From: JAAZPG01 sp012797375
Lineage (GTDB): Bacteria; Acidobacteriota; Aminicenantia; Aminicenantales; UBA4085
NCBI GenBank assembly: GCA_937868205.1
Contig: CALMMC010000039.1
Span: forward strand, 1-21,218
Length of the DNA stretch: 21,218 nucleotides
Direction: 5' to 3'
A model generated the notes under the pieces. It was given only the letters and a program-made list of their open reading frames with translations, was not told where the DNA came from and did not search any database. The position numbers were made by a program, and so were the translations under genes. This document shows positions 1-7,665 of this stretch, piece after piece (the first letter of the stretch is position 1; every line of letters starts with the position of its first letter).

Positions 1-95
1 CCTCTCAACGGGCCGATGGGCCGTTCTTTCGGCCGCGGCGCCTTTCCCGCTTCTCCCCTGGCCCGGACCGGCATTTAGGGCTCCGGCCGGCTGTT

Positions 96-416
96 TCAGT
101 CGAGCCGGACGGCGGTTCCGGAAACCGAAACCATCAGCATGCCGTTGGTTTGCCCGAGAACCTCGTAGTCCAAGTCGACGCCGACCACCGCGTTGGCCCC
201 GAGACGGACGGCCCGGTCGCTCATTTCAGCCAGGGCGATGTCCCGGGCGTTCTGAAGCTCGCGCTCGTAGGCGGCCGACCGGCCGCCGACCAAGTCCCGG
301 ATGCCGGCGAACAGATCCTTGAACATGTTGGCTCCGAGAATGGCCTCGCCGGTGACGATGCCCAGGTAGGAGGAAATTTTCCGGCCTTCCACCGCCGGGG
401 TGGTCGTGATGATCAT
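96..416 (-). CDS. YbjQ/UPF0145 family protein
   Basis: This 106-residue protein matches the YbjQ (UPF0145, putative heavy-metal-binding) family along its whole length, and the size is normal for that family. Recognisable family features are the opening MIITTTPAVEGRKISSYLG, the central GEAILGAN, the helical RELQNARDIALAEM segment, and the GANAVVGVDLDYE strand near residues 73-85. There is no signal peptide or membrane segment, so it is likely a cytosolic oligomer. The cellular role of the family is not established. The start is supported by AAAGGAGATC at 421-430, with AGGAG 8 bases from the ATG. It diverges from the gene at 518, and the ~100-base gap must hold both promoters. I could not identify a clear sigma70 box for this gene. 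Confidence 0.9.
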   Translation of the reverse strand: MIITTTPAVEGRKISSYLGIVTGEAILGANMFKDLFAGIRDLVGGRSAAYERELQNARDIALAEMSDRAVRLGANAVVGVDLDYEVLGQTNGMLMVSVSGTAVRLD

Positions 417-517
417 CGCGGATCTCCTTTCGTTGTCGCTGATCGTGTCTTCAACGTCTTTCCATACGGAAACCGCGGCGGTTTGTTTATCCCCCGAGGT
501 GTGCTATCTTCACGAGC

Positions 518-1549
518 ATGGTGGCGCGCTTCGATTTCGTCGGCTTCGGGACGCGGTGCGCGTCCGAGCCGGGACGGCTCGTCCTCGACGTCGGGATGAC
601 CATGGCCCCGGGCGTGCTGGATCATCATTTCGCCGAGGCGGAAAGCGAGTGCGCGGCTTCGCTGGTGGTCAAGCATCCGGAGCTCGTCCTGGATCACTTG
701 CGCCCCGGCGGCCGGCCGGCCGACGCCCTCGGCCCGGTGACGATCGTCACCCATACCCTGCCTGATTTCGACGCCTTGGCCGCGGTCTTTCTCGCCCTCC
801 GGCTTCTCGAAACCGGCGTCGTGGACGAGGGCATGCGGACGCTGGCGGAGTATGCCAAGCTCGCCGACTCGGCCCTGCTGCCGGCGACGATCGACCTCGG
901 GGCCACCCCCTACGCCGTCCTCCGGGCCCTTTTTGTCGGGGTGAGAAAAGCGCCGGAGGAAATCAACGCCGGCCGGATCTCCGAGGGTTTGAAATTCATG
1001 CGCCACCTCCACGCCCGGGCATCCGAAGGCGGGGATATCACCGAGGACCGGACCTTGTTCGCCGGCATCGATCGCTACGAGCAGGCCGTCCGAAAAGTCG
1101 ACCAGGACAACGCCTGGTACCAGGGGGATGTCCACCACGCCCGGAAAATCACGCTCCATCTCCCGAACATCTCAGGGGCCGGGCGGACGGCCGTCGACGG
1201 ACTGATCGTCGTCAACCCCCACAGCTTCCTGTTCAAGGAATGGGCCCGCCGGGACCGCGGCGGCTCGCCGCTCGGCCGCGGCTTCAGCTTCGTTTTCCAG
1301 AATTTTCTGGGATTGCGCTACAGCCTGGCCGTCGATCCGGCCGCCGGCGTCAACCTCCGCGGCCTCGCCGAGGTCATCAACAGCCTGGAATCGCGGGCGG
1401 CCGAAGCGGCCGGGACGGACGACCGGCTCCGCTGGTACGGCGGCGAATGCCCCTTCTTCAATCACCGGCTGGTGGTCTCCCCCCACGAAGGGACGCGCTT
1501 GTCCCACGACGAGATCGCGGCCGCGGTCCTGCGCTTCGGGGAGGCCTGA
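518..1549 (+). CDS. DHH-like phosphoesterase-type protein with motifs in swapped order
   Basis: This is a 343-residue soluble protein. Two motifs recall the DHH phosphoesterase superfamily (RecJ, nanoRNase, pyrophosphatase), whose members bind two metal ions and hydrolyse phosphodiesters or polyphosphates. They are VLDHHF (D35-H36-H37) and THTLPDFDALAA (H79, D83, D85). In ordinary DHH proteins the HxxPDxDA-type motif comes first and DHH follows about 60-100 residues later; here the order is reversed. Further acidic/histidine segments are DQDNAWYQGDVHHAR (about residues 194-208) and WYGGECPFFNHRLVVSPHEGT near the C-terminus. No signal peptide or membrane segment is visible. There is no good Shine-Dalgarno at the normal distance. 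A TATCTT hexamer at 505-510 would place transcription start close to the ATG, so a very short leader is possible. The gene converges on the flavodiiron gene with 26 bases between stops. The real ORF is clear; the functional call is inference. Confidence 0.7.
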   Translation: MVARFDFVGFGTRCASEPGRLVLDVGMTMAPGVLDHHFAEAESECAASLVVKHPELVLDHLRPGGRPADALGPVTIVTHTLPDFDALAAVFLALRLLETGVVDEGMRTLAEYAKLADSALLPATIDLGATPYAVLRALFVGVRKAPEEINAGRISEGLKFMRHLHARASEGGDITEDRTLFAGIDRYEQAVRKVDQDNAWYQGDVHHARKITLHLPNISGAGRTAVDGLIVVNPHSFLFKEWARRDRGGSPLGRGFSFVFQNFLGLRYSLAVDPAAGVNLRGLAEVINSLESRAAEAAGTDDRLRWYGGECPFFNHRLVVSPHEGTRLSHDEIAAAVLRFGEA

Positions 1550-1575
1550 GGGCATTTCCGGAGCCGGCCCGGCCG

Positions 1576-2754
1576 TCAGGCCAGCCCGGCCTCCCGGTGC
1601 TTCCGGGCGATGGTTTCAGCCAGCTCGTCGACGGCCCGGAGGTCGGCTTCCCGCGGCATTCCCTTGACGAACAGCGGCGGCAGGACTTCGACCTTCAGGT
1701 TCGGCAGCAGGCCGACGGCCTGCTCGGCCATCTTGTGCCCCCATCCATACGATCCGACCAGGGCGGCGAACCGGGCCTTCGGCCGAAGAGCGTTGACCAG
1801 GAACGCGGCTGAGGCCGCGTTCGGATGCAAGCCGACGTGGACGGCCGGCGAAGCCAAGACGATCGTGGCCGCGTCGATCAGGGCGGCGGCCATTTTCCCG
1901 AGATCGACCGCGGAGACGTTGAAGGCCTGGACGTCCACGCCGCGCTCCGCCAGGGCGGAGATCAGCCGGGCGACCATCCGTCCCGTGCTCCCGTGCATGG
2001 ACACGTGGGCGATCAGGACGCTGTTTTTGGGAGTCTCCGAGATCCAGTCGCGGTAGGCGTCGAGGATGAAGGCCGGCCGGCCATACACCGGTCCGTGGCT
2101 CGGGGCGATGATCCGGATGTCCAGGGCTTTGAGCCGGTCCATGTTTTTCCGGATGGCCGCGCGGAAGGGCATCATGATCTCGGCGAAATAGCGCTTGGCC
2201 GCGGGATAAATCGCGCGCTCGTCCTCGACGAACAGCCCGGATTGGGCGAAGTGGGAGCCGAAGAAATCGCAGGACAGAAGCACTCCGTCTTCCCGGAGGT
2301 GCGTGCACATCGTCTCCGGCCAGTGAACCCAAGGAGTATGGACGAATTCCAGGGTCTTGCCGCCCAGGGAGAGCGTCTCGCCGTCGGCCGCGACGACGAT
2401 CCTCTCCTCCGGAAGGCCGAGATGATCCACCAGGATGCCCTTGGCTTTGGGGGAACAGACGAGCTTGGCCGCGGGATATTTTTCCAGGACGGCGGGAAGG
2501 GAGCCGCTGTGATCCTGTTCGGCGTGATGGGCGACCACATAATCCAGCGACGGGACGTCCTTCAAGTTCTCCAGGAGAATGTCCGTCCGGGAGGGATCCA
2601 CGGCGTCGAAGAGGGCGGTTTTCTCCGTCCCCCGGACGAGATAGGAGTTATAGCTTGTTCCGTCGGGCAGCGGGATCAGGGAATCAAACAGCCGCCGGTC
2701 CCAATCCACCGCCCCCACGGACCAGAGGCCTTCAACGATCTGACTCGGTTTCAT
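1576..2754 (-). CDS. Flavodiiron protein (FprA-type A-type flavoprotein)
   Basis: Flavodiiron proteins reduce O2 to water or NO to N2O in the cytoplasm of anaerobes, using a non-haem diiron centre and FMN. The N-terminal metallo-beta-lactamase-like domain (about 1-245) has all expected iron ligands. In numbering from the upstream ATG at 2760 they are H79, E81, D83 and H84 in AHHAEQDHSG, H146 in TPWVHWPET, D165 in LSCDFFG and H222 in APSHGPVYG. The C-terminal flavodoxin domain starts at VLIAHVSMHGSTGRMV and includes VGSYGWG. Length (392 residues) is typical, with no fused rubredoxin. I chose the ATG at 2752-2754 because AAAGG at 2761-2765 touches the upstream ATG at 2758-2760 but lies 6 bases from this one; the longer alternative adds only two residues. 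A sigma70 promoter lies at 2796-2823. An electron donor (rubredoxin or reductase) is not encoded in this window. Confidence 0.95.
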   Translation of the reverse strand: MKPSQIVEGLWSVGAVDWDRRLFDSLIPLPDGTSYNSYLVRGTEKTALFDAVDPSRTDILLENLKDVPSLDYVVAHHAEQDHSGSLPAVLEKYPAAKLVCSPKAKGILVDHLGLPEERIVVAADGETLSLGGKTLEFVHTPWVHWPETMCTHLREDGVLLSCDFFGSHFAQSGLFVEDERAIYPAAKRYFAEIMMPFRAAIRKNMDRLKALDIRIIAPSHGPVYGRPAFILDAYRDWISETPKNSVLIAHVSMHGSTGRMVARLISALAERGVDVQAFNVSAVDLGKMAAALIDAATIVLASPAVHVGLHPNAASAAFLVNALRPKARFAALVGSYGWGHKMAEQAVGLLPNLKVEVLPPLFVKGMPREADLRAVDELAETIARKHREAGLA

Positions 2755-2795
2755 AATCATCCTTTCCGGCCCGGGGCCGATTATTTCCTAGTAAT

Positions 2796-2823
2796 TTTAT
2801 AGGAATTAATCCACGCTTGTCAA
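2796..2823 (-). promoter_or_regulatory. Sigma70-type promoter for the flavodiiron gene
   Basis: Read on the minus strand there is a perfect TTGACA (2818-2823), a 16-base spacer and TATAAA (2796-2801), followed by the AAAGG ribosome site at 2761-2765. The -35 box lies inside the last codons of the upstream MFS gene, so the flavodiiron gene can be transcribed independently of the operon before it. Confidence 0.75.
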
Positions 2824-4218
2824 CGATCCCGCCGTCTCGTGCATCTTCCCCCGGGCCAGCGAGGCGAAGACTCCGGCCAGGCACAGGGCCGCGCATATCA
2901 GGAAGATGATCCGGGAAGCGGCCAAGAAACCGGGATGCGCCTCGGCCGAGATCGCGACCCGGCCGATCCGCAGGGCGAAGACGAGGGTGGCCAGGCCCAT
3001 GCTGGTCATCTGGCCGGTGATCCGCATCGTCCCGAGAAGAGCCGAGGCCACGCCGTAGGAGCGCTTGTCCACCGCCCCCATCACCGCGTTGGTGTTGGGC
3101 GAGGAAAAGAGGGCGAAGCCGAATCCCAGGACGAGGAGGACGCCGGCGATGACGGCCGTGGAAGTCGCTCCGTTCAAACCGGCCAGCAAGAGCAAGCCGG
3201 CGGCGATGATTCCCATCCCCGAGGAGGCCAGGAACCGGGGCTCGATCCGGTCCGAGAGGCGCCCGGCCAGGGGCGAAAACAAAACCATCATCGCCGGCTG
3301 GGCCAGGAGAACGAGGCCGGCGGCTTGCGGGGACAAGCCCTTGACGATTTGAAGATGCAGGCTCAGGACGAATCCCACGGCCGTGGTCGCGCTGTAATTG
3401 ATCAGGGCGGCCAGGTTCGAGAAAGCGAAAACGCGGTTTCCCCGGAAAAGATTCAGATCGAGAATCGGGGCCGGGGCCCGTTTTTCCCTCAGGATGAAAA
3501 GAACGAGGAAAGCGGCGGCCGCCGCAAGAAGGAGGAATCCCTCGGGCTCGGGCAGCCGGCTGAAGCCCAGCATGAGGCTGATCAGTCCTCCGGCCATCAA
3601 AAGCGCGCCGGCGGCGTCGACGGCTTGCTTTTCCCCGCCCGTCCATTCCTCGCCCTTCAGCGTTCCGATGACGATCAAGGCCAGGATGAAACCCAGGGCC
3701 GAGGCGGCGAGGAAGATGCTCCTCCAGCCCCAGTGCTGGGTCATCGCTCCTCCCAGGACGGGGCCGAGGGAAAGCCCCAGGTACGTGAAGGAAACGTTGA
3801 GGCCCAGGACGCGCCCCCGCTCCCCCGGCGGATAGACCGAGGTCAGCATGGCCACGCCGGTGCTGATCAGCATCGCCCCGGCGATCCCTTGGAGGACGCG
3901 GGCGCCGAAAAAAACCGCCGTGGATCCGGCCAGGGCGGCCAAAAGCGACGAGGCGGCGTGGAGAAGGCTTCCCCAGCCGAAAATCCGCTTCCGCCCGGTG
4001 AGGTCGGCGATTTTCCCGAACGGCACGAGGCAGACGGCCGCGGCCAGGAGATAGGTCATGGCGATCCAGCCGAGGGAGACGGCCGACATGCGGAACTCCC
4101 GGCCGATGACCGGGACGGCGACGTTCAGCGAGGCGCCCATGAAAGGCGTTAAAAACGCCGCGACGGAAGCAAGAACCAGGACGATTCGTCGTTCCCCCGG
4201 CGGAATATCGTGCGGCAT
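2806..4218 (-). CDS. MFS transporter, DHA2/EmrB-QacA type drug exporter
   Basis: This 470-residue polytopic inner-membrane protein belongs to the major facilitator superfamily and probably exports small molecules by proton antiport. Family marks are the motif A loops GKIADLTGRKRIF (about 68-80) and GRLSDRIEPRF in the second half, and the motif C-like GLSLGPVLGGAM followed by WGWRSIFL (about 147-170), which is typical of DHA-type antiporters. Length and spacing suggest 14 membrane segments, the DHA2 arrangement, although I counted them only by eye. The substrate cannot be read from the sequence. The gene starts 10 bases after the membrane-protein gene stops, with a weak AAGAGAAG ribosome site across that gap, so it is the third gene of the operon driven from 6438-6466. 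The flavodiiron gene behind it has a separate promoter. Confidence 0.9.
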   Translation of the reverse strand: MPHDIPPGERRIVLVLASVAAFLTPFMGASLNVAVPVIGREFRMSAVSLGWIAMTYLLAAAVCLVPFGKIADLTGRKRIFGWGSLLHAASSLLAALAGSTAVFFGARVLQGIAGAMLISTGVAMLTSVYPPGERGRVLGLNVSFTYLGLSLGPVLGGAMTQHWGWRSIFLAASALGFILALIVIGTLKGEEWTGGEKQAVDAAGALLMAGGLISLMLGFSRLPEPEGFLLLAAAAAFLVLFILREKRAPAPILDLNLFRGNRVFAFSNLAALINYSATTAVGFVLSLHLQIVKGLSPQAAGLVLLAQPAMMVLFSPLAGRLSDRIEPRFLASSGMGIIAAGLLLLAGLNGATSTAVIAGVLLVLGFGFALFSSPNTNAVMGAVDKRSYGVASALLGTMRITGQMTSMGLATLVFALRIGRVAISAEAHPGFLAASRIIFLICAALCLAGVFASLARGKMHETAGSLTSVD

Positions 4219-4228
4219 GGCTTCTCTT

Positions 4229-4855
4229 TCAGCGGATGACGAGGCCGATGATCCCCCCGAAAACGGCCGCGGCGAAAAGCCCCGTCAAAAGGGCGCCGAC
4301 CGGCCGGAGGGACCGTCCGGCGGCGGCCGCCCGGACCGATCCGGCGGCCAGCAGAAGAGCCGCCAGACCTTGATAAATCAAAAACGCGGTCTGCAGGAAT
4401 CCGGGATCAGCCGTGTACGACATGAACTCCTGCTGGGACATCCCCAGCAGAAGGAATCCCGAAAAGACCGCATGCGGCAGCCACATCAGGAACGACGGCC
4501 CGGCGAAGGCGAAGGCCCAGGGAGCCGCGGCCGCCTTGAATCCCCCCCGTCCCCGGAAAACCAGGGAAACGAGCGTTCCGGTGGCGGAGGCGGCCAGCCA
4601 AGCCAGAAGGAACGCTGGAAGGGCGAAAAAAATCTCAAAAAAATAGTAATTGTGGGCGTCAAGCGGCAGGAACACCGGGGCGGGAATCAGCGCCCCGGAA
4701 ACGGCCAGGCCGGCCGCCGACAGCGTGTAGAGGATGCCGACCAGAAAGACGACGCGGAATCCCTCGGCAAACCTCCGCCGTTCCTTGGCCAGACGGCGGA
4801 AGGCCCGGCCGGGCACGAAGATCGCGCCCCCCAGGTAAAGCAGAACGGACGCCAT
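4229..4855 (-). CDS. Integral membrane protein, Yip1-domain-like
   Basis: This 208-residue, very hydrophobic protein has about five membrane segments, at roughly residues 33-56, 70-99, 109-138, 156-178 and 185-208. A short basic amphipathic N-terminus (PGRAFRRLAKERRRFAEG) precedes them. The layout, an N-terminal P-x-RAF-x-x-L segment followed by a compact bundle, resembles bacterial Yip1-domain (PF04893) proteins, but the resemblance is loose and no function follows from it. GAGAG at 4861-4865 lies 5 bases before the ATG and sits just after the UPF0371 stop, 10 bases upstream. The next gene (MFS) begins 10 bases downstream. Tight spacing on both sides puts it in the middle of the operon. It may be an accessory to the MFS exporter, which is inference from context only. 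Confidence 0.75.
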   Translation of the reverse strand: MASVLLYLGGAIFVPGRAFRRLAKERRRFAEGFRVVFLVGILYTLSAAGLAVSGALIPAPVFLPLDAHNYYFFEIFFALPAFLLAWLAASATGTLVSLVFRGRGGFKAAAAPWAFAFAGPSFLMWLPHAVFSGFLLLGMSQQEFMSYTADPGFLQTAFLIYQGLAALLLAAGSVRAAAAGRSLRPVGALLTGLFAAAVFGGIIGLVIR

Positions 4856-4865
4856 GAATTCTCTC

Positions 4866-6383
4866 TCAAATGATAAACAGGTTCTTGCTTGAAAAATTCG
4901 GGTCGGCGGTCACGTGGAACCCCAAACGGCGGAGTCCCGCCTCGTCGCCCGGCGTCGGCATGTGGGTCATATGGACTTCCGACCCGCGGAGGCTTTTGAG
5001 CTTGTCCAGGGCCAATTGGGCCGAGGGATTGGCCGCCGCCCCCAGGCTCAGGCAGATCAAGACTTCGTCCACGTTCAGGCTGGCCGAATTCATCCCGAGG
5101 ATGTCCTCCTTCAGACGGGCGACGGCCTCCAAGGTGGACGCCGAAAGCAGGGGAATCGGGTCGGGGATCCCGGCCATGGTTTTTCCTGCGTTCAGGAGGA
5201 GGCTCGAGGCGGCGTGGAGAAGAGGCGAATTCACCCCGGTGACGATCGTCCCGTTCGGCAGCTCCATGGCCGAGCCGACATACACGCCCTTGTGTCCCTT
5301 CCCCCGGGCGGCGGCTGATTCACCCGCGGCCCGGGCCGGCTCCACGACCCGGCGGTCCTCGGGCTTGACGTTCATTTCCCGCATGATCAGCTCGGCCCTC
5401 TCGACGGTGTCCTTTTCGACGAATCCCAGGGCGTACTCGCAGGCATAGCGGAAATAGCGGCGGATGAGCTCCTGGAGGGCGGCGTTCCGGCAGACGGCGT
5501 CGTCGATGATGCCGAATCCGGCCCGGTTGACGCCCATCTCCGTGGGCGACCGGTACAGGGGCTCTCCGCCGGTGATTTTTTCCAGGATGCGCCGGACCAC
5601 GGGAAAGACGTCGATATCGCGGTTGTAATTGACCGCGGGGATTCCATAGGCCTCGAGATGGAAGGGGTCGACTTGGTTGAAATCCTTGATGTCGGCCGTG
5701 GCCGCCTCGTAGGCGACGTTGACCGGGTGCTTGAGGGGCAGGTTCCAGATCGGAAAGGTTTCGAACTTGGCGTAGCCGGCTTTCCATCCCCGGCGGTAAT
5801 CATGGTAGATCTGGGAAAGGCAGGTCGCCAGCTTTCCGCTGTTGGGGCCCGGACCGGTGACGACGACGAGCGGCTTGTTCGTCTCGATATATTCATTGGC
5901 CCCATACCCGGCGTCGCTGACGATGAGGTCGACGTCGGTCGGATAGCCGCGGGTGTAGCCGTGGGTGTAGACCCGGACGCCCCGGCGCTCTAGCTTGCTC
6001 CGGAAGATTTTGGCCGCGGGCTGGTTGTCGAAGCGGGTGATGACGACGCCGCCGACGGCCAGGCCGTATTCGGAGAGATCATCGATAAGCTTCAAGGCGT
6101 CGACGTCGTAGGTGATGCCGAAATCCGCCCGGACCTTTTTCCTCTCGATGTCGCCGGCATAGATGCACAGGAGGATGTCCGCCCGGTCGCGGAGCTTTTG
6201 GAGCAGGCGCATCTTGACATTGGGATCGAACCCGGGAAGAACCCGGGAAGCGTGCATGTCAAAGAGAATCTTGCCGCCGAATTCCAGATACAGCTTGTTT
6301 TCGAAGCGGCGGACTCGATCAAGAATCGCCGCTTCCTGTTCGGCCAAGTACTTTTCGTTGTCGAATCCGATCGGGAAGGGCAT
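4866..6383 (-). CDS. UPF0371 / DUF1846 family protein
   Basis: The 505-residue product matches the UPF0371 (DUF1846) family from its first residues, MPFPIGFDNEKYLAEQ, through the family signature VTGPGPNSGKLATCLSQIYHD (the GPGPNSGK part at about 177-184) and on to HMTHMPTPGDEAGLRRLG near the end. It is a soluble cytosolic protein; members have known structures, but I know of no firmly assigned reaction. The open frame runs up to 6476, but I chose 6383. The family normally begins at this methionine, GAGGAG lies at 6391-6396 with 7-base spacing, and the upstream candidate falls above the -35 box of the promoter at 6438-6466. It is the first gene of a three-gene operon with the Yip1-like and MFS genes. 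Confidence 0.92.
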   Translation of the reverse strand: MPFPIGFDNEKYLAEQEAAILDRVRRFENKLYLEFGGKILFDMHASRVLPGFDPNVKMRLLQKLRDRADILLCIYAGDIERKKVRADFGITYDVDALKLIDDLSEYGLAVGGVVITRFDNQPAAKIFRSKLERRGVRVYTHGYTRGYPTDVDLIVSDAGYGANEYIETNKPLVVVTGPGPNSGKLATCLSQIYHDYRRGWKAGYAKFETFPIWNLPLKHPVNVAYEAATADIKDFNQVDPFHLEAYGIPAVNYNRDIDVFPVVRRILEKITGGEPLYRSPTEMGVNRAGFGIIDDAVCRNAALQELIRRYFRYACEYALGFVEKDTVERAELIMREMNVKPEDRRVVEPARAAGESAAARGKGHKGVYVGSAMELPNGTIVTGVNSPLLHAASSLLLNAGKTMAGIPDPIPLLSASTLEAVARLKEDILGMNSASLNVDEVLICLSLGAAANPSAQLALDKLKSLRGSEVHMTHMPTPGDEAGLRRLGFHVTADPNFSSKNLFII

Positions 6384-6395
6384 GAAGAAACTCCT

Positions 6396-6431
6396 CGGCC
6401 GCGGCGTCCCGGTGACAGGCCGCCGCGGCCG
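6396..6431 (-). promoter_or_regulatory. GC-only hairpin in the leader of the UPF0371 operon
   Basis: A perfect 11-base inverted repeat (CGGCCGCGGCG at 6396-6406, its complement at 6421-6431) with a 14-base loop occupies nearly the whole predicted leader. It starts at the expected transcription start and ends against the GAGGAG ribosome site (6391-6396). In RNA it would be a very stable 5' stem that could protect the message or limit ribosome access. The structure is seen directly; the role is inferred. Confidence 0.5.
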
Positions 6432-6437
6432 ATTTCT

Positions 6438-6466
6438 TTTATAGACTTTGTCGGCGCGCCTGTCAA
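6438..6466 (-). promoter_or_regulatory. Strong sigma70-type promoter of the UPF0371-membrane protein-MFS operon
   Basis: The minus strand reads a perfect TTGACA (6461-6466), a 17-base spacer and TATAAA (6438-6443), five of six matches to the -10 consensus. Transcription would begin near 6431, giving a leader of about 48 bases. This position rules out the longer start at 6476 for the first gene. Confidence 0.82.
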
Positions 6467-6468
6467 AC

Positions 6469-6484
6469 GGAGGCATCGGCCTCC
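6469..6484. repeat. Short perfect inverted repeat abutting the -35 box (possible operator)
   Basis: GGAGGC, a 4-base centre (ATCG) and GCCTCC form a perfect palindrome that ends two bases upstream of the -35 box of the operon promoter. It could be a regulator site, but six-base arms arise easily by chance in sequence this GC-rich. Confidence 0.3.
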
Positions 6485-6834
6485 CTGGGGAGCGACCCTC
6501 GGCCGACCCCTCCGAAGGGCGGGAGACATCCCCGATACTCCGGTGAGACGGGAAGCCCGCCGGGATGTCCAGGTCGTTCGCGAGGCCCGTTCCGTTTTTT
6601 TCGGCGGCGTTTCCCCCGCCCGACCGAAGGACTCTCCGCCTCTATGCCCGGACGCTCTTTTGATTTCGTCCCGCCGGCCTGGTCGGGCTCGGACGGGAAC
6701 ACCGCCCCCGTCGCCTCGGCTTTTCCGCGGTTCCGCTCTCTCCGCGCCCGGCTTCCGGGGACGGGAAAGAATACGATCAAGGGGAGTCTCATCCATGATT
6801 CCGGATCTGAACGTCGGACGCGGCCGGCGTAGGT
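6485..6834. other. Intergenic stretch, no gene recognised
   Basis: About 350 GC-rich bases lie between the promoter of the minus-strand operon and the promoter of the thioesterase. Short open frames exist on both strands (for example 6644-6832 plus), but their products are arginine/serine/proline-rich and resemble nothing, as expected of GC-rich non-coding sequence. A run of seven T lies near 6593-6600 without a stem before it, so I do not call a terminator. Confidence 0.6.
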
Positions 6835-6863
6835 TTGCGCCGGACGGCGGGGTTTCCTATACT
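6835..6863 (+). promoter_or_regulatory. Sigma70-type promoter for the thioesterase gene
   Basis: TTGCGC (6835-6840), a 17-base spacer and TATACT (6858-6863; five of six -10 matches) stand 21 bases before the ATG at 6885, with the ribosome site GGAGG at 6874-6878. This supports the short start over the open frame that extends to 6198. Confidence 0.65.
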
Positions 6864-6884
6864 GGGATTCGACGGAGGTGTTCG

Positions 6885-7649
6885 ATGAGCGGCGCGATTC
6901 ACCTGAAGCCATTCGAGGTCCGGGCGGTGGACATCGATCAGAGCGGGCGCATTCAGCCCGTCGTCTTCCTCGATTATCTTCTTGAGTCCGCCTCCGAACA
7001 GGCCGCCCGGTTCGACATCGGCGTCACGGACCTGTTCAAAAAAGGCCGGACCTGGGTTCTCTCCCGGCTTCACGTCGAGTTCGACCGGTTCCCCGCCTGG
7101 GGGGAATCGCTCACGATCGAGACATGGCCCTCGGCCAAGCTGCCCCTCTACGCGATCCGCGATTTCGCGGTCTTCAACGACCGCGGCCCGGCCGCCCGGG
7201 CGACGTCCTCCTGGCTGATCGTTGATTTGGAAACCCGGCGGCCGGTTCGGATGGCCGAGCACTTGGACGACTTTCCGCTGGACGGCCGCAGGGCGGTCGA
7301 GGACGATTTCGCCCCCCTTCCCTCCCCGGCCCGCGAGGACGCCCGGAAGGAATTCCCGGTCTTTTTCTCGGACCTGGACATCAACCGCCATTTCACGGCC
7401 ACGGCCTACATCCACCGGGCCCTGGAGACCGTTCCCCGGGAGATCCTCTTCGAGCTCCGGCCGGTCTCGATCGAGGTCAATTTCCGGGCGGAAGCCTTTT
7501 ACGGCGACGTCATCGTTTCCCGCCTCGAGCGGATCGAGGCCGCCGGCGGCGAGGCCGGCCCGCGCTTTCTTCACCGCCTTTCCCGGGCCGATGGAGATAA
7601 GGAGCTGACCCTCCTCCGGACGTCCTGGGCCCGGCCGCCGCAAGCCTGA
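6885..7649 (+). CDS. Acyl-ACP thioesterase (FatA/FatB-like)
   Basis: This 254-residue double-hotdog thioesterase is predicted to hydrolyse acyl-ACP (or acyl-CoA) in the cytoplasm, releasing free fatty acid. The N-terminal hotdog has the long helix segment VVFLDYLLESASEQAARFDIG (about 26-46), then TWVLSRLHVEFDRFP and the EIWP-like ETWPSAKLPLYAIRDF. The second hotdog holds DLDINRHFTATAYIHRALE (about 164-182), which aligns with the plant FatB DLDVNQHVNNVKYI segment. D165, N167 and H169 occupy the positions of the catalytic Asp/Asn/His. In VNFRAEAFYGDV (about 198-209) the Glu is present but the plant Cys is replaced by Ala, as in many bacterial members. GGAGG at 6874-6878 lies 6 bases before the chosen ATG. 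The DUF1848 gene follows after 16 bases, probably in one transcript. Confidence 0.88.
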   Translation: MSGAIHLKPFEVRAVDIDQSGRIQPVVFLDYLLESASEQAARFDIGVTDLFKKGRTWVLSRLHVEFDRFPAWGESLTIETWPSAKLPLYAIRDFAVFNDRGPAARATSSWLIVDLETRRPVRMAEHLDDFPLDGRRAVEDDFAPLPSPAREDARKEFPVFFSDLDINRHFTATAYIHRALETVPREILFELRPVSIEVNFRAEAFYGDVIVSRLERIEAAGGEAGPRFLHRLSRADGDKELTLLRTSWARPPQA

Positions 7650-7665
7650 CGCGCCCCCGGAAGCC

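Noticed and set aside
7..25. Weak hairpin (AACGG...CCGTT) at the left edge as a terminator
   Set aside because: Only a 5-base stem with an inner mismatch, and no T-run on either side.
5825..5860. GPGPNSGK in the UPF0371 protein as a P-loop ATPase motif
   Set aside because: It is followed by Leu, not Ser/Thr, and this stretch is a conserved family signature of UPF0371, so ATPase activity should not be inferred from it.
6384..6476. N-terminal extension of the UPF0371 protein to an upstream ATG
   Set aside because: The added 31 residues are basic and not part of the family, and this start lies upstream of the -35 box at 6461-6466.
6644..6832. 62-residue plus-strand frame in the intergenic stretch
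   Set aside because: Composition is typical of non-coding GC-rich DNA, with no ribosome site and no similarity recognised; it overlaps the thioesterase promoter approach.
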